Virus record (IMG/VR): IMGVR_UViG_3300035187_000108
Coordinates: 1-23,828 of that record
DNA from: a virus
Direction: 5' to 3' (one strand)
DNA length: 23,828 bases
Positions within the stretch are counted from its first letter, which is position 1, and the number at the start of each line of letters is the position of its first letter. The position numbers and the translations under genes were made by a program. The notes beneath the pieces were generated by a model, which was given only the letters and a program-made list of their open reading frames with translations, was not told the origin of the DNA and ran no database searches. This document shows, piece after piece, positions 6,447 through 14,082 of the stretch.

Positions 6447-6683
6447 TTAGATGCCTGTAATGGCTGCGATTTCAGAGTCGGTAAGACCGAGTTCCTTCAA
6501 CTTTTCCTGAGCAGATTGTTTAGACGCAGCCTTGGCTGCTTCTTCTGCTTTGCGCTGCGCCTGTGCCTCGGCTGCTGCTGCTGCATCTTGGTCGCGCTGT
6601 GCAATCTCAGCAGGGGTCAGGGGCAGAATCGTCTGCTTACCTGTCTTGCAGTCCACTACAATCTTTGTCAGTTGCTCACTCAT
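6447..6683 (-). CDS. Small coiled-coil protein of the tail-fibre block
   Basis: A 78-residue protein: a short beta N-terminus (MSEQLTKIVVDCKTGKQTI), then LTPAEIAQRD leading into an Ala/Glu/Gln/Lys-rich helix (about residues 25-62) likely to form a coiled coil, and a small C-terminal helix pair (LGLTDSEIAAITG). Similar LTP-EIA-helix proteins sit at the end of tail-fibre operons in many phages and are often called tail assembly chaperones or fibre attachment proteins. It overlaps the upstream gene by 8 bases. Function is not proven. Confidence 0.6.
   Translation of the reverse strand: MSEQLTKIVVDCKTGKQTILPLTPAEIAQRDQDAAAAAEAQAQRKAEEAAKAASKQSAQEKLKELGLTDSEIAAITGI
6518..6525. repeat. Dispersed octamer GTTTAGAC, site 5
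   Basis: In the 78-residue coiled-coil gene, reading S-K-Q. A one-base variant (GTTTAGAT) covers that gene's stop codon at about 6444-6451. Confidence 0.55.
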
Positions 6684-7017
6684 ACTTTACTGCCTCCCAA
6701 TCAAGAGTCTCTTCATTCCAGAAATACATCAAGCCATCCTCAGGCTTTGCCTTCGGTGCCTGCCAGTCGTGGTTCTCATCCAGTGTCCACGATGGGAATG
6801 GTTGAGGTGCCACGAATACATCTGCTGCTTCGTCATAGGTATAGCCGATGCCAGCGTACTGCTTGCGGATGCGGTGGTTGTAGGATGTCTGAATCCAGCG
6901 TCCACCCAATCCGAGGTCATTAGCGAGGAAGTCCTCGCCTCGATGCTCTTGTTCATCAGGAACAACAAGCACCTGTGTTACTACATTGTTGCTATCTACT
7001 TCTGCGAAATGTGCCAT
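6676..7017 (-). CDS. Cyanophage-like tail-region protein, 113 aa
   Basis: Begins MAHFAEVDSNNVVTQVLVVP and contains GGRWIQTSYNHRIRKQYAGIGYTYDE (residues 38-63) and PQPFPSWTLDENHDWQAP (71-88). This series of motifs recurs, as I recall, in small structural-region proteins of T4-like cyanophages and other aquatic phages, usually near tail-fibre genes. It is probably a small virion or fibre-associated protein; the biochemical role is unknown. AAAGGA stands 6 bases before the ATG, and the gap from the upstream adhesin gene is 9 bases. The N-terminus often carries a short beta hairpin that could bind a fibre. Confidence 0.7.
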   Translation of the reverse strand: MAHFAEVDSNNVVTQVLVVPDEQEHRGEDFLANDLGLGGRWIQTSYNHRIRKQYAGIGYTYDEAADVFVAPQPFPSWTLDENHDWQAPKAKPEDGLMYFWNEETLDWEAVKYE

Positions 7018-7026
7018 TGTTATCCT

Positions 7027-8358
7027 TTACTTTGCATATCTAACTATTACTACACCGGAACCACCGTTACCACCATCTTGGGACCCAGCACCTCCACCAC
7101 CGCCACCTCCGCCTGTGTTGGCAGTTCCATTTCCACCAGTGACTGAGGTGGTTCCACCATTACCGCCACCGCCAGTTCCACCAGTTCCTGCAGTCGCATC
7201 AAGACAACCGCCTCCGCCACCGCCTGCTCTTGTAACTGCAGTTCCTGTTATAGAAGAGGAAACTCCATTGCCACCATTTCCTGATGTATTTCCGGCAACT
7301 CCAACTGCTCCAGCACCTCCACCACCGCCTGCTCTTTCAGCAGTCGTTCCTCCATCACCGCCTGCATAACCTTGATTTGCAGTTCCAGCGCCGCCAGGAT
7401 TGCTTGTGCTTCTTGTTCCACCACTGCCTGAACCGCCAGCGGTTCCGGTTTGAGCAGAAAGACCGTGAACCCCTAAACCACCACCGCTTGATGTAATAGT
7501 GCTAAAAACACTATTTGACCCTTGAGTTGCATTTGTTGAACTTCCAGTTCCTTTTGCCCCACCTGCTCCAACGGTAACTGTATAATTTGTTCCATTCAGT
7601 AGAGATAGTGCTGATTCAGCGGAAGCGCCGCCACCAGAAGTACCTACAGAAGTTCGGTATCCACCTGCTCCACCACCTGAACCCTTGTTTGGTCCTCCTC
7701 CACCACCACCAGCAATTACTAAGTAGTCAACGGTGAGATTCTGCGTTGGCGTAAAAGTACCGCTTTCATTGAAGAGGTGATAGACGTGGGTGTCTGTGTC
7801 ATACACCATTCCACCAGTTGCCTTGATTTGGGCAGTCGTGCGGGAGATGCCATACAAGGTAAATGTGGAGTATTGTTGAAATGGATTTGCTCCAGCGTTT
7901 GCCGCTTCTAAGGTTACTGATGTAATGGCTGCAGTGTTTGACCACAATCCAGCACTAAGTAGCGAAAACGCTCCAGTAGCGTTGTTCTCAACTACGCTAT
8001 CAGCGCTATAAGATTTGTTCGTTGAGCCAGCATAATTTGGAATATAGATTTCATCATTGCTAAACGTACTGGCAGTCTGCCCTGTTGTTACTGAGTTTCC
8101 AGCGTACTGATTGAACGTTGCCGATGAAGCAGCACTTCCATTACCACGCAAATATCTATTAGTAAAAGAAGTGCTTGACCCATTGAACTTTATGATGTAG
8201 TAGGAACCACTTGTGCTCGCTGAATCGTTGTTACGAGTAGATGCTTTTATTACTAAATCCGTGTAAGTCTGCGGGATGTTGCTAAAGGTAACATCTGCAG
8301 CACCACCACTACCCACAGTGACGGTCTGAATTGCAACCATTGTGCCATTGAGTGCCAT
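7027..8358 (-). CDS. Glycine-rich tail adhesin (third of three paralogues)
   Basis: A 443-residue protein. Residues 1-180 form a beta-rich domain containing ADVTFSNIPQTYTDLVI, shared with the two upstream genes. A linker (TDTHVYHLFNESGTFTPTQN) leads to DYLVIAGGGGGG at about residue 210, after which about 230 residues consist of glycine-rich runs with Ser, Ala, Asn and Thr, ending in GGSGVVIVRY. Such glycine-rich tips can fold as polyglycine-II helix sandwiches in phage receptor-binding adhesins. The protein is probably a receptor-binding fibre tip. The start overlaps the upstream stop (TAATG). The strong glycine bias gives long open proline-rich frames on the opposite strand; these are not genes. 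Confidence 0.75.
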   Translation of the reverse strand: MALNGTMVAIQTVTVGSGGAADVTFSNIPQTYTDLVIKASTRNNDSASTSGSYYIIKFNGSSTSFTNRYLRGNGSAASSATFNQYAGNSVTTGQTASTFSNDEIYIPNYAGSTNKSYSADSVVENNATGAFSLLSAGLWSNTAAITSVTLEAANAGANPFQQYSTFTLYGISRTTAQIKATGGMVYDTDTHVYHLFNESGTFTPTQNLTVDYLVIAGGGGGGPNKGSGGGAGGYRTSVGTSGGGASAESALSLLNGTNYTVTVGAGGAKGTGSSTNATQGSNSVFSTITSSGGGLGVHGLSAQTGTAGGSGSGGTRSTSNPGGAGTANQGYAGGDGGTTAERAGGGGGAGAVGVAGNTSGNGGNGVSSSITGTAVTRAGGGGGGCLDATAGTGGTGGGGNGGTTSVTGGNGTANTGGGGGGGGAGSQDGGNGGSGVVIVRYAK

Positions 8359-9722
8359 TAGACTAAGTACCTCACAATCACTACGCCCGAACCGCCTGCT
8401 CTACCAGTTGCATCAGCAGAAGAACCGCCAGCACCGCCACCTGTATTAGCAGTACCGTTTTGCCCTATATCAGTAGCAGATGTTCCATTACATCCATTAC
8501 CTCCGCCACCAAGACCGCCCGTTCCACCAGTTCCGGAACCAGCAGCGCCGTAAATACCACCGCCACCACCACCTGCTAAGTAGTAGTTTCCACCAGATAG
8601 TTGACCTACTAAAGCAGCATTAGTGATTGCATTGAATGTACCGGCACCACCATTACCGGCGACAGAACTAGATTGGTTGTTCTGACCTACTGCACCAGCA
8701 CCACCACCTCCTGCTCCGGAATAAGGTGGATTATCAAAAACATCTTGACCACCGTTGTTTCCTTCACCAGATATTCCGGTGCCATATTTGCCCACGCCGG
8801 AAGAATAAGTTGCACCACCGCCAGAACCACCCGATAGATTTGCGTCTGTTCCTCCACCCGCAGCATCGGGTCCTGCACCAGCACCACCGCCACCAGTGGC
8901 TGTAATGGTACTAAAAACACTATTCGTGCCTTTTGTACGCCCTGCAGTTGAAGCGCCATAAGAAAGAGTTGCACCGGTACCACCGCCACCAATCGTGACC
9001 GTGTTGTTAGAACCAGCGATAAGCGAAAGCGGAGAGCCTCCAATGGAAGTCTTGAAGCCACCTGCTCCAGAACCACCCGCTGCTCCTCCACCGCCACCTG
9101 CTACAACTACATAGTCACAGGATAGGTTCTGCATTGGAGCAAAGATGCCAGAACTACGGTAGGTGTGATACCAGTAGGTTCCGTCTGTTGTTACTTCATC
9201 CCCACCAAATGCCTTCGGTGAGCCAGCGCCGATGCCGTAGAGGGTGAAGGTGGAGCCAGAAACTAATCCACCACCAGCGTTTCCGTAGATAGTAATAGTA
9301 TTGATAGCAGCAGTACTGCGCCATAATCCAGCAGCAGCGCGTAGGACATTGTTGGCATCACCTTGACGAGTAATAATTGTTTTATTAGTAGTCGTATTGG
9401 AGTAATTCATAATATGATTTATGGATACCGCAAAAGTTCCTGCTGCTGATGATGTTCCTGAACCTTGACCAAGGTTGATATAAACATCATTAGTTGCTCT
9501 ACCAGATGATGTGGTAGACCCGTTACCGGTCATCTGTGTCCAACTATAGTTAGAGCCAGAGTCTGAGTTGAACCGTCCGTAAATTTCAGAGTTTCCAGAT
9601 TGGTCAATACGAGCGCTACACACAAGAACTAGGTCGGTATAGGTTTGTGGAATACCACTAAAGACAACAGTTGCAGCATTAGCGGAAAGAGTCTGGGTGC
9701 TTATCGGTGTATATGTCGACAT
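8358..9722 (-). CDS. Glycine-rich tail adhesin (second of three paralogues)
   Basis: A 454-residue protein starting MSTYTPISTQTL; the ATG at 9722 overlaps the TAA of the upstream gene (TAATG), which decides the start over a longer in-frame reading. Residues 15-165 hold the shared domain (TVVFSGIPQTYTDLVLV near the start, NSDSGSNYSW, then STFTLYGIGAG). A linker with TYWYHTYRSSGIFAPMQN leads to DYVVVAGGGGGA at about residue 200, and about 250 glycine-rich residues follow, ending GGSGVVIVRYLV. Same architecture as the next gene but clearly divergent in the glycine-rich part, as expected for receptor-binding tips under selection. Confidence 0.75.
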   Translation of the reverse strand: MSTYTPISTQTLSANAATVVFSGIPQTYTDLVLVCSARIDQSGNSEIYGRFNSDSGSNYSWTQMTGNGSTTSSGRATNDVYINLGQGSGTSSAAGTFAVSINHIMNYSNTTTNKTIITRQGDANNVLRAAAGLWRSTAAINTITIYGNAGGGLVSGSTFTLYGIGAGSPKAFGGDEVTTDGTYWYHTYRSSGIFAPMQNLSCDYVVVAGGGGGAAGGSGAGGFKTSIGGSPLSLIAGSNNTVTIGGGGTGATLSYGASTAGRTKGTNSVFSTITATGGGGAGAGPDAAGGGTDANLSGGSGGGATYSSGVGKYGTGISGEGNNGGQDVFDNPPYSGAGGGGAGAVGQNNQSSSVAGNGGAGTFNAITNAALVGQLSGGNYYLAGGGGGGIYGAAGSGTGGTGGLGGGGNGCNGTSATDIGQNGTANTGGGAGGSSADATGRAGGSGVVIVRYLV

Positions 9723-10264
9723 TAGGCGTTCACTCCATATAACTGGAAGGCTGAGTTGGCTGCTAGATTTCCACTTGATGGAAATATCTGAATACTTGTA
9801 ATTGCTGCCGTGTTTCTCCAAGAAGCGCTATTTAGCATTATAATTCCAGAGCCGTTCGCATCATATCCAGCAAGCGCTTTTGTTGTGGTGTACTTGTTCG
9901 TGTTTCTATAATCTAGAATATCTAAAACAAAACTACCTAAATTGCCCGAACCTGCTCCATATCCAATATATCCTCGCGATAAGGGAGCCAAAGCACTCGC
10001 TGTGACAGATGAACCTCCTCCATAAAGAAGGTGTGCTGAATAGTTTGACCCACTGTCAGAATTGAATCTATAACTCCAGTCATCGGGTGCGTTTATATGA
10101 CCTCTAATTTGTAGGTGGGTATATGTTTGAGGGATGTTGCTGAAGGTAATACTACTTTGCGCCGAAGCCAGCGTGAACTCACCCAACGGAAACATTGAAC
10201 CTGCATCGGCTGGTGTAAGGTTACCACTGATAGCCGATGCAAAGATTCCAGTGAATAGTGGCAT
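9722..10264 (-). CDS. Tail protein with the shared domain but no glycine-rich tip (first of three paralogues)
   Basis: A 180-residue protein with ITFSNIPQTYTHLQIRG (about residues 38-54), RFNSDSGSNYSAH (66-78) and a C-terminal SAFQLYGVNA. These match the first domain of the next two proteins, so the three genes look like tandem duplicates. This one stops where the others continue into the linker and the glycine-rich adhesin. It may be a short fibre or a base onto which the longer ones assemble. The start overlaps the upstream stop (TAATG). The N-terminus (MPLFTGIFASAISGNL) differs from the others and may attach it to another virion protein. Confidence 0.7.
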   Translation of the reverse strand: MPLFTGIFASAISGNLTPADAGSMFPLGEFTLASAQSSITFSNIPQTYTHLQIRGHINAPDDWSYRFNSDSGSNYSAHLLYGGGSSVTASALAPLSRGYIGYGAGSGNLGSFVLDILDYRNTNKYTTTKALAGYDANGSGIIMLNSASWRNTAAITSIQIFPSSGNLAANSAFQLYGVNA

Positions 10265-10722
10265 TATTGAATATCCCCCACGATGATGAATGACGATGCG
10301 GACTCAGCGATAACTTGGGCTGCGGAATACTGTGCTCGAATCTTAGGAGCAGCAGCGGTAGCACCATTAGAGACAATGGTTACTCCGGCTCCGGCAGCAA
10401 AGGTGACCTGACCGGCACCCTTTTGGACAACAGCAATCCTGTCGCCAGCAGCAAATACGCTGTTGTTGACAGTAACGGTGACTGCTGCAGAATTGCTCGT
10501 TACAACCACATTATCCGCATCAGTTGCTGCCAGAGTATAGGCAGTTGTAGATGCAGTGATTAGGCTGTTGCGTTGTTTAGACAACGGGAAGCCACCAGCA
10601 GTGGACCCATCGTGAACAACAACTGTGTCTTTGTCGGTATCAACCGTAAGTTCAGCAAGCAAACCAGTAAAGGATGAGTGCTGTGTGGTTGTACCCCTAC
10701 GGCGTTGAAATGCAAAACTCAT
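10264..10722 (-). CDS. Tail-fibre protein with Mtd/hyaluronidase-like N-terminal domain
   Basis: A 152-residue protein starting MSFAFQRRRGTTTQHSSFTG; the segment to about residue 47 (AELTVDTDKDTVVVHDGST) matches the N-terminal domain of phage hyaluronidase-like fibres and the major tropism determinant, which forms a trimeric base. The remainder (residues 55-150) is a small beta domain (VTVNNSVFAAGDRIAVVQKGAGQ, VTIVSNG, ASSFIIVGDI) of the kind that ends phage fibres. I chose the ATG at 10722, which overlaps the upstream stop in an ATGA junction, over a TTG 15 bases upstream. No catalytic residues were seen, so it is structural. Confidence 0.75.
   Translation of the reverse strand: MSFAFQRRRGTTTQHSSFTGLLAELTVDTDKDTVVVHDGSTAGGFPLSKQRNSLITASTTAYTLAATDADNVVVTSNSAAVTVTVNNSVFAAGDRIAVVQKGAGQVTFAAGAGVTIVSNGATAAAPKIRAQYSAAQVIAESASSFIIVGDIQ
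10573..10587. repeat. Dispersed octamer, site 6, within a 15-base repeat
   Basis: TTGTTTAGACAACGG inside the Mtd-like fibre gene (L-S-K-Q), identical to 4445-4459, which is in an unrelated gene and another reading phase. Confidence 0.65.
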
Positions 10723-12155
10723 ACGATTGAACCCCAATCAGATAGGCTTACCCAGAGGGCAGATGTTCCATTGTTTGATAAGAAATAACCAGAGACACTT
10801 GAAGTAACAGCAGGTATAGCACTTGCTGCTTGAGTAGCGCTGGCTGCAGCGGATGCTGCACTTGTTGATGCTGCTGCTGCTGATACTGATGCCGATGCAG
10901 CAGAAGTGGATGCTGCGACAGCAGAAGCAGATGCACTAGTAGCAGCAGCGGTAGCAGTTGTTGCAGCAATGACCGATGATGTAGATGCTGCTACGGCAGA
11001 ACTTGCTGCAGCAGTAGCGTTATCGGTCAATGTTGAGATAGAGACATAAGGACCAGTGCTGGTATCAGCGCTAGTGATAAGACCCATATCTCGGACCAAG
11101 CCCGTTCCGGCTTGACCAACAGTAGATTGATATGACAAGTTTGCTGATGTAGCAGATGTTGCTGCTCCGGCAGCAGATGTAGATGCTGATGCAGAAAATG
11201 CACTGGCGTTTGCTTCAGAAGTTGAGGCGTTGACTGCCGATGTATTTGCTGATGCTTGAGAAATAGAAGCATTTGCTGCACTGCTAGAAGCAGAAACAGC
11301 ACTACTTTGAGCAAGGGCAGCATTGACATTTACGCTATTAGCAGCAACCAAAGTTGCCTGATAATAAGTTTCGGCGCTAACCGCTGAGGTTGATGCAGCA
11401 ATAGCGCTGGTGTTAGCAGCAGCAGCACTGGTCGAAGCAGCAGAGGCACTAGCAGAAGCGTTGGCTGCGCTAGTGCTTGCAGCAACTGCCGATGTGTTTG
11501 CTGCAGCAGCAGAAGTTTGAGCACTAATAGTAGCGTTGAATAAAGTATCTACATAACCTTTAGGGGCTGCAGCAGATGTTGTTGCTGGTGTTGGCAACCC
11601 CGTGATGCTTCCACCAGAGACAACGATTGCACCAGTGACGGTGACCGTAGCCGAGGAAGTAATATCACCAGCCAGGGTCGAGGCAATAAAGACCTTGTTG
11701 CTAATCGTCTGTGCCTTGGTGGTACCAACGACAACACCATCGCTAACGGCAAGACCATGCACATGGGTCTGGTTTGCTGCACTAAGGATTGATTCATCTG
11801 TGTCATAGCCACGGGCAGCAATGTGATTCTCTGCCTCGCGGAAGTCTCGACCAGAGACACCGTGGCGAACGACTGCACCAGCAGAGTGGGCAACAGCCTG
11901 GGTGCCGTCAGAGCCACGGGTTACGGTAAGCGTTGTTCCGCTACCCGCTGTGACCGTGAGGACTTCTTCCTTAGAAGTATCAGGGTCAATGATAAGCGTG
12001 TACGGATACGAAGTTGGAAAACCGCTGATAGAGCCAACGATGAACGAGGTGTTCTGTTGTCCCTGTGATTGTGCGGGTATGGATGACTGGAGCGAGGTTT
12101 CTACTGCGGTTGAGGAGTAGTACCGCGCCGGTGAGCCAGGGTCGCCTGCTGCCAT
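10719..12155 (-). CDS. Ala/Ser/Thr-repeat tail fibre protein
   Basis: A 478-residue fibre. Residues 33-97 form a small beta domain with EEVLTVTAGSGTTLTVTRGSDGT and an AHSAGAVV ending, also seen in the connector-like gene upstream. Residues 98-205 include HVHGL and a KAQTISNK strand common in phage fibres. From about 210 to 450 the protein is made of degenerate units of Ala, Ser, Thr and Asn (such as AAASTSAAAANTSA), which should form a long trimeric coiled coil or shaft. The end, GYFLSNNGTSALWVSLSDWG, is typical of phage fibre tips. It probably forms side or tail fibres that carry the downstream adhesins. The repeats make long Leu/Gln-rich shadow frames. Confidence 0.8.
   Translation of the reverse strand: MAAGDPGSPARYYSSTAVETSLQSSIPAQSQGQQNTSFIVGSISGFPTSYPYTLIIDPDTSKEEVLTVTAGSGTTLTVTRGSDGTQAVAHSAGAVVRHGVSGRDFREAENHIAARGYDTDESILSAANQTHVHGLAVSDGVVVGTTKAQTISNKVFIASTLAGDITSSATVTVTGAIVVSGGSITGLPTPATTSAAAPKGYVDTLFNATISAQTSAAAANTSAVAASTSAANASASASAASTSAAAANTSAIAASTSAVSAETYYQATLVAANSVNVNAALAQSSAVSASSSAANASISQASANTSAVNASTSEANASAFSASASTSAAGAATSATSANLSYQSTVGQAGTGLVRDMGLITSADTSTGPYVSISTLTDNATAAASSAVAASTSSVIAATTATAAATSASASAVAASTSAASASVSAAAASTSAASAAASATQAASAIPAVTSSVSGYFLSNNGTSALWVSLSDWGSIV
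10800..11530 (-). repeat. Degenerate Ala/Ser/Thr codon repeats of the fibre shaft
   Basis: GCA/GCT, AGC/TCT and ACT codons alternate in units that repeat at protein level, with varied third bases, so the DNA is not a perfect tandem array. It is the coding DNA of the fibre shaft and could change length by recombination. Confidence 0.7.
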
Positions 12156-12162
12156 GTTTTAC

Positions 12163-13059
12163 CTATCTCTGATAGTGGGAACGGATGGGGTATTGACGGC
12201 GTTGGTTATCCGCCACTTCGTTTAGACGCTGTTGATAAATGTTGTACAAGAATCTGGAAGCGTTCTGTCCAGAACCTGCTGGTCTGATTCCATCAAGCGC
12301 ATCTGCCATAGCAGATTGCGGACCAAGGCGTGATGGGTCAAGGAATGAAATCATACGGAAGGCAGCACCATAGATAACGACATCCTCCGAATAGGACGGC
12401 ATGCCGGTTACTGTCTCATAGTCATCGCTGTCATTGACCAAGAGGGTTGGGCGCTTGGCATAAGCCACATGGATGGTCTGCCCAGGTACTATGCCAGCAT
12501 AGATGCTGATGGACTTTCCTGTTGTAAAGTCGGTTGTATCTGCCGTGCGGTTGACCGTGTAGGCACGCACTGGCATCCACTCTTCGGTTGGTCCTACTGT
12601 TGAGTAGGTAACGCTAAGAACATTCTGGAAGTTGCTTGGCAAACTATAGGTAGTGCGGGCTGCTATAAAATCAAAGTCATAGGTACCCACAGCAAAGACT
12701 GATGGATACATCGCATCAAGCGTATTGTTGATGGCGTTCTTGATTTCTTGACGAGGAAAGATAGGGCTGCCCATAACCTTGGCATTGACGGCATGGGTGG
12801 TAGCCGTGGTGCCACGCTGACCTCTACCCCATGGGGCTATGTTCAACTGGTTATTCACATTGTCTGTGGTGTTGATAAAGAATATCTCGTCACCAACCTG
12901 GGCAAAGCCACGACCCAAGGTGGTGGCATCATAGACATTGAAGGTTGTTCCAGTAGCCGAGGTGACAGCCGAGGTAAGCCAGGTGGTTGGCTCGGAGTTC
13001 TCCGTATAGCCATGAAGGACCGACTCAACGCGGTCAGCCAGTTGTCCGAAACTACTCAT
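12163..13059 (-). CDS. Head-tail connector/adaptor-like protein
   Basis: A 298-residue protein. The N-terminus (residues 1-20, FGQLADRVESVLHGYTE) is a helix; residues 26-95 resemble the small beta domain of the neighbouring fibre (GDEIFFINTTDN, WGRGQRGTTATTHA). The remainder (FPRQEIKNAINNTLDAMYPSVF, then YSLPSNFQNVLSVTYST, and a helical end with FLDPSRLGPQSAMADALDGI) has the look of a phage tubular or adaptor protein that joins portal and tail in short-tailed phages. Position between the capsid-side small genes and the fibres supports this. The ATG overlaps the upstream stop (ATGA). The name is by context and general pattern, not a firm family match. Confidence 0.5.
   Translation of the reverse strand: MSSFGQLADRVESVLHGYTENSEPTTWLTSAVTSATGTTFNVYDATTLGRGFAQVGDEIFFINTTDNVNNQLNIAPWGRGQRGTTATTHAVNAKVMGSPIFPRQEIKNAINNTLDAMYPSVFAVGTYDFDFIAARTTYSLPSNFQNVLSVTYSTVGPTEEWMPVRAYTVNRTADTTDFTTGKSISIYAGIVPGQTIHVAYAKRPTLLVNDSDDYETVTGMPSYSEDVVIYGAAFRMISFLDPSRLGPQSAMADALDGIRPAGSGQNASRFLYNIYQQRLNEVADNQRRQYPIRSHYQR
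12220..12227. repeat. Dispersed octamer GTTTAGAC, site 7
   Basis: Near the end of the connector-like gene, reading R-L-N-E. Confidence 0.55.
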
Positions 13060-13331
13060 AGGTTGATACTCCTCAAGGCATCCACAGCCGATAGTCCAGT
13101 CGTTCCAGCAATCTCATTGCATACAGCGTTTAGACCCTTGAAGGCATTTGGCTGCCTGGTCGAGGATGCCTTGTAGTTGAGAGCACCCAATAGCCCTAAG
13201 CCGGAGGTGCCAGCCCAAGCGTTAGCAGCCCCTATGAGGGCTTTATAGGCTGTTAGGGCGGGGTATGTTCCACCGTTGGCTAAACGGTTCATCTCCGCCG
13301 TAAGCGTGCTTCCTGCGACTCCTGTAGCCAT
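13056..13331 (-). CDS. Hypothetical small structural-region protein, 91 aa
   Basis: Begins MATGVAGSTLTAEMNRLANG and is rich in Ala, Gly and Leu (ANAWAGTSGLGLLGALNYK at residues 36-54; CNEIAGTTGLSAVDAL near the end). Small proteins with this LTAEMNRLANGG pattern occur between head and tail genes of actinobacteriophages, as far as I recall. Function is unknown; a small virion or assembly protein is plausible. The ATG overlaps the upstream TAA (TAATG), and its stop overlaps the next start (ATGA). Confidence 0.65.
   Translation of the reverse strand: MATGVAGSTLTAEMNRLANGGTYPALTAYKALIGAANAWAGTSGLGLLGALNYKASSTRQPNAFKGLNAVCNEIAGTTGLSAVDALRSINL
13128..13135. repeat. Dispersed octamer GTTTAGAC, site 8
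   Basis: In the 91-residue gene, reading G-L-N-A. Confidence 0.55.
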
Positions 13332-13489
13332 TACTTAGCCTTTCTCCTGACTGCTGCGTTATCCACAAGATTGGGATAGGGACGACCAGCCTTCTTAGCC
13401 CGAGCCTTAGCCTGAGCCTTCTGGCTAGGGGTCAAGGGCTTGGACTTCTTGTTGGGGTTCTTCTTGTCCCAAAATGCTTTCTTCTTCAC
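13331..13489 (-). CDS. Very basic small protein, 52 aa
   Basis: Translated from the DNA as KKKAFWDKKNPNKKSKPL at the start, then a Lys/Ala/Arg helix, and RPYPNLVDNAAVRRKAK at the end. It starts at GTG, overlapping the upstream stop as GTGA, and its TAA overlaps the next ATG. About 20 of 52 residues are Lys or Arg, so it should bind nucleic acid or acidic protein partners. A GRPYPNLVDN motif is recurrent in small phage proteins, from memory. It is the second of three adjacent Lys/Arg-rich genes; a shared role in packaging or condensing DNA is inference. Confidence 0.65.
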   Translation of the reverse strand: MKKKAFWDKKNPNKKSKPLTPSQKAQAKARAKKAGRPYPNLVDNAAVRRKAK

Positions 13490-13752
13490 CACTTCACCTT
13501 GTCTGCCCAATATGCTGCGCTCATCTTGCCTTTGGCGATGTTCTTAGCATGGCGAGCCTTGAAGGATGCCTGTCGTTTCGTAGGCTTCCTATCTCCCGTT
13601 ACACCCTGTTGACCAAACCGAATGGTCTTGACTTGGCTTCCCGACTTAGCCACAACAACATGTGACTTGGTGGGATGGCTTGGCGTGCGCTTAGGCTTGT
13701 TGTAGCCAGAGACACCAGCCCTGGCGAGGCGTGAATCCTTCTTACTTGCCAC
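13486..13752 (-). CDS. DUF6321-like basic protein, 88 aa
   Basis: The sequence includes SGYNKPKRTPSHPTKSHVVV (residues 15-34), VKTIRFGQQGVTG (41-53) and FKARHAKNIAKGKMSAAYWA (64-83). These match what I recall of the DUF6321 family, small basic proteins common in phages. No function is established; the strongly basic composition suggests nucleic-acid contact. The start is GTG at 13752, overlapping the upstream gene by 11 bases, with the stop overlapped by the next gene's GTG. Confidence 0.75.
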   Translation of the reverse strand: MASKKDSRLARAGVSGYNKPKRTPSHPTKSHVVVAKSGSQVKTIRFGQQGVTGDRKPTKRQASFKARHAKNIAKGKMSAAYWADKVKW

Positions 13753-13903
13753 GCTTCTTAGCCTTCTTCTTAGCCTTGCCAGCCTCGCTCATAGCGATGG
13801 CTACAGCCTGCTTGCGAGATGTTACCTTTGAGCCAGAACTAGACTTGAGTGTTCCGCGCTTGTACTCGCCCATGACCTTCCCGACCTTGGCTTTGCCTTT
13901 CAT
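13742..13903 (-). CDS. DUF6496-like small basic protein, 53 aa
   Basis: Read directly from the DNA: MKGKAKVGKVMGEYKRGTLK followed by SSSGSKVTSRKQAVAIAMSE and a Lys/Ala-rich end. The order VGKVM-EYKxGTLxS-S-KVTSRKQA(V/I)AIA-SEA matches the DUF6496 family of small phage and bacterial proteins with unknown function. The ATG overlaps the upstream stop (TAATG). It is highly basic, like its two downstream neighbours, which suggests a DNA- or nucleoprotein-related job. Confidence 0.8.
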   Translation of the reverse strand: MKGKAKVGKVMGEYKRGTLKSSSGSKVTSRKQAVAIAMSEAGKAKKKAKKRGK

Positions 13904-14082
13904 TACATACCATCCGACTCGTACTCATCCATCTCAGGCTTCATGCCGTGAGGTGTCTCACCGATGCGCTGGATTGGCTTGTTGTAAAGGGCTGGATTAG
14001 CAGGGGCTGGAGCAGCGTTGATTGCACGCCCACCAACACCGTATGGGGTTACTGTTCCGAAGCAGTTGCACTCGATGCACAT
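13903..14082 (-). CDS. Small CxxC protein, 59 aa
   Basis: Starts MCIECNCFGTVTPYGVGGRA, with Cys2, Cys5 and Cys7 at the N-terminus, then a Pro/Ala-rich stretch and an acidic end (PEMDEYESDGM). Cysteine-led small proteins of this kind occur beside capsid genes in actinobacteriophages. I chose the ATG at 14082, which overlaps the upstream stop as TAATG; a longer in-frame reading starting at 14145 would run through the upstream micro-gene. Role unknown; metal binding at the N-terminal cysteines is possible. Confidence 0.6.
   Translation of the reverse strand: MCIECNCFGTVTPYGVGGRAINAAPAPANPALYNKPIQRIGETPHGMKPEMDEYESDGM

Noticed and set aside
6986-7369. Proline-rich open frame on the plus strand (127 codons)
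   Set aside because: It is the antisense of the polyglycine adhesin: GGN codons read backwards give Pro and Ala. No start context of its own.
7035-9110. CRISPR-like or satellite repeat array
   Set aside because: The short GC-rich repeats are glycine codons of two adhesins without regular spacers or constant length.
10748-11917. Several Leu/Gln-rich open frames in the minus strand fibre region
   Set aside because: They are frame-shifted readings of the Ala/Ser/Thr repeat codons and have improbable composition.
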